This document shows positions 62,196 through 64,000 of a stretch of DNA of 64,000 bases, one piece after another. Position 1 is the first letter of the stretch. Every line of letters begins with the position of its first letter. Position numbers and translations under genes: made by a program. Location of the stretch: positions 1-64,000 of the forward strand of contig CAVOLE010000029.1 of the NCBI GenBank assembly GCA_963696665.1, in the 5' to 3' direction. The notes beneath the pieces are model-generated. The model saw nothing but the letters and a program-made list of their open reading frames with translations. It was not told where the DNA came from and did not search any database. The stretch comes from Roseiarcus sp963696665 (lineage in GTDB: Bacteria > Pseudomonadota > Alphaproteobacteria > Rhizobiales > Beijerinckiaceae).

Positions 62196-62648
62196 ATGGC
62201 GGCGCAGGACGGAACTGGGAAGCGGCGTCGAACGAGAAGCCTCGACGAGCGCAAGAGGATCGTCGAGGAGGCCCTTGCGCCTGGCGTCTCCATCGCGGCG
62301 GTTGCGCGTCAGCACGGTCTAAACGCCAATCTCGTTTTCAAGTGGATACGGCGATCGCGCGAGGGGTGGCTTGATCGGCGGCGCGAGCCTGCGAAGGACA
62401 AGCCTGTCGTCATCGCGCCACCGGAGAAAGACGGACCGGCCTTCGTCCCGGTGAAGCTGCTTGAGTTGGACACGGCCTCAGCACCACCGCGTTCCGACGT
62501 GATCGCGAAGCCGGCTCGTCAACCACGCCGAAGCGCAAAGCGCGGCGCGATGGAGATCAGCTTGCCGAACGGCGCCAAGGTGTCGCTCGATGCCGACGTG
62601 GACGCCGAGGCGCTCCGTCGCGTTCTGTCGGCGCTCGGCGTGGCTTGA
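62196..62648 (+). CDS. tnpA: IS66-family TnpA (Orf1)
   Basis: The 150-residue accessory protein has a transposase_8-type HTH (SLDERKRIVEEALAPGVSIA, VARQHGLNANLVFKWIRRSR) and the usual C-terminal tail EISLPNGAKVSLDADVDAEA followed by LRRVLSALG. It is required with TnpB for IS66 transposition. ATG 62196. Its stop overlaps the tnpB start (TTGATG). Intact. Confidence 0.9.
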   Translation: MAAQDGTGKRRRTRSLDERKRIVEEALAPGVSIAAVARQHGLNANLVFKWIRRSREGWLDRRREPAKDKPVVIAPPEKDGPAFVPVKLLELDTASAPPRSDVIAKPARQPRRSAKRGAMEISLPNGAKVSLDADVDAEALRRVLSALGVA

Positions 62649-63001
62649 TGCTCCAGTTCGCGCCGGGCGTGAAGGTCTATCTGGCGTGCAAACCCGTGGA
62701 CATGCGGCGGGGTTTTGACGGGCTGGCCGCGGATGTCGCGCAGATGCTGCGCGCCGACCCGTATTCGGGGGCGGCGTTCGTGTTTCGCAGCAAGCGCGGC
62801 GACTACGTGAAGATTTTGATCTGGGACGGCTCTGGCCTGTGTCTTTTCGCCAAGCGTCTGGAGAAAGGGCGGTTCGTTTGGCCACCGATCGTCGAGGGCG
62901 CGCTGCACCTGACGTCGGCTCAACTGGCGCTGCTGATCGAAGGAATCGATTGGCGCAGGACTGTTGCGCCTGAAGCGCCGGAACGCCCGAGTTTCCTTTA
63001 G
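62648..63001 (+). CDS. tnpB: IS66-family TnpB (Orf2)
   Basis: The 117-residue IS66 Orf2-like protein has VKVYLACKPVDMRRGFDGLA, DPYSGAAFVFRSKRGDYVKI, LIWDGSGLCLFAKRLEKGRF and LTSAQLALLIEGIDWRR. Its function in transposition is unknown but it is conserved in the family. ATG 62648 overlaps the tnpA stop. Intact. Confidence 0.9.
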   Translation: MLQFAPGVKVYLACKPVDMRRGFDGLAADVAQMLRADPYSGAAFVFRSKRGDYVKILIWDGSGLCLFAKRLEKGRFVWPPIVEGALHLTSAQLALLIEGIDWRRTVAPEAPERPSFL

Positions 63002-63052
63002 ATTCCGCGCTTTCTCGAATGCGCCGGCGCACATATTGTGATAGCTGTAAGC

Positions 63053-64000
63053 ATGTCGCGCTCCGCCGCTGATTTGCCTGAAGATCCTGCCGAACTGCGA
63101 CGGTTTGCGGCGGCGCTCGCCGCGGAAGTTCACGCCAAGACGCTGCTGATCGAGAAGCTGCGAATGCAGCTGTCGATCTTGCGGCGGGCGCGCTTCGGGC
63201 GGTCGTCGGAGAAGCTCGACCGCGAGATCGAGCAACTGGAGTTGTTGCTCGGCGACATCGAGGAGAGCGACGCCGAGCGACAGGCGCGAACCGAGGCTTC
63301 CGACGGCGAAGCTTCTTCCGCGGCGCCGTCGAAGAAGCCATCCGTCCGCACCCCTCTGCCCGATCATCTGCCGCTCGAGACGGTCATGCACGAAGCGCCC
63401 TGCGTCTGCCCGACCTGCGGCGCAACGAAGTTCGGCCGGATCGGCGCCGATGAGCGCATGGTCCTGGAATATGTGCCCTCGCACTTCAAGCGCGTACTGC
63501 ATGTGCGCCCGGAGATGAGCTGTCGCGCCTGCGAAACGGTCGTGCAGGCGCCCATGCCGACGCTGCCGATCGAGAAGGGACGCCCTGGGCCGGCGTTGCT
63601 CGCCCACGTCCTCGTCTCCAAATATTGCGATCATCTCCCGCTGCCCAGGCCGACATTTACGGGCGCAGCGGGGTGGAGATCGACCGCTCCGTCATGGCGG
63701 GCTGGGTCGGTCATATGGCGGCGCTGTTGGAGCCCCTGGCTGAGCGGATCGCGCGTCATGTGCGCGCCGGCGCTGCGCTCCATGCCGACGATACGCCGGT
63801 TCCGGTGCTCGATCCCGGCCGTGGTCGAACGAAAACCGGCCGACTGTGGACGGCGGTGAGAGACGAGCGCCCCTATGGATCGACGGCGCCGCCGGCGGCC
63901 TTCTATCTCTACTCGCCCGATCGCAAGGCCGAGCGCGCCCACGCCTTGCTCAAGGGCTGTCCCGGCCATCTCCATGCCGATGCCTACGCGGGCTTCGCCG
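63053..64000 (+). pseudogene. tnpC: IS66-family transposase TnpC, frameshifted and cut by the window end
   Basis: The gene starts MSRSAADLPEDPAELRRFAA and has a coiled coil (TLLIEKLRMQLSILRRARFG), the zinc-finger block VCPTCGATKFG...SCRACETV and LPIEKGRPGPALLAHVLVSK. At about 63645 the frame changes; the expected catalytic part (ADIYGRSGVEIDRSVMAGWV, AGAALHADDTPVPVLDPGRG) is in the next frame and runs to the window end. A small deletion near LPR would explain it. The last part of the gene lies outside the window. Confidence 0.85.

Overview
The window is GC-rich DNA carrying a repABC replication and partition locus (9962..13638) with 16-bp parS palindromes. That replicon type is typical of large plasmids in Alphaproteobacteria, mainly Hyphomicrobiales (rhizobia, methylotrophs and relatives). 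A plasmid-type DUF1403-ScpB-integrase cluster, toxin-antitoxin and AbiE modules, a degenerate RibBX-type riboflavin gene and many insertion sequences fit that reading. I cannot name the genus. I saw no rRNA, tRNA or CRISPR.

Layout. (a) 35..3258 is a Tn3-family element with 39-bp terminal repeats and a dead transposase. (b) 3259..15954 is plasmid backbone: small unknown proteins, scpB and DUF1403 divergent from a frameshifted tyrosine recombinase with an 11-7-11 inverted repeat between them, a dead Phd/VapC pair, a SelW-like gene, parS sites, repA, repB, a frameshifted repC, a decayed dinB and a DUF3991/Toprim gene. (c) 16178..32097 is an intact 13-gene catabolic island: a PLP enzyme, a two-subunit CoA transferase, a luciferase-like monooxygenase, an M20 hydrolase, a three-subunit molybdenum hydroxylase whose iron-sulfur subunit is fused to a CoxG-like domain, a GntR regulator and a five-gene Liv-type ABC importer. 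A shared 18-bp motif lies before its first gene and before the importer. Its substrate is unknown. (d) 32369..40440 is a debris zone: a WGR-gene remnant, a frameshifted IS110 transposase, an intact IS3 element, gene stubs, a damaged AbiE system, an HTH-RibBX gene and remains of a sugar cluster. (e) 40445..49620 is an intact sugar-acid module: an ABC importer, one component of which is an ATPase-permease fusion, divergent from a GntR regulator, a RuBisCO-like protein, an OiaK-type kinase and an ApnO-type oxidoisomerase. This matches the D-apionate pathway. (f) 50139..57486 holds a WGR protein, a PEP-CTERM protein, an Ala-rich protein, a two-component system with PepSY and COG4705 genes, and a cis-prenyltransferase. 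(g) 57590..64000 holds a 3'-damaged IS21 inserted in an IS6 transposase, a HigBA-like toxin-antitoxin pair, an IS630 remnant with an inverted segment, and the start of an IS66 element.

Genes in the mobile and plasmid regions carry frameshifts and nonsense codons, while the two catabolic blocks, about 25 kb together, carry none that I can see. Selection therefore seems to be keeping the catabolic cargo while the surrounding backbone decays. Several of the indels lie in homopolymers, so sequencing error should be excluded for those.
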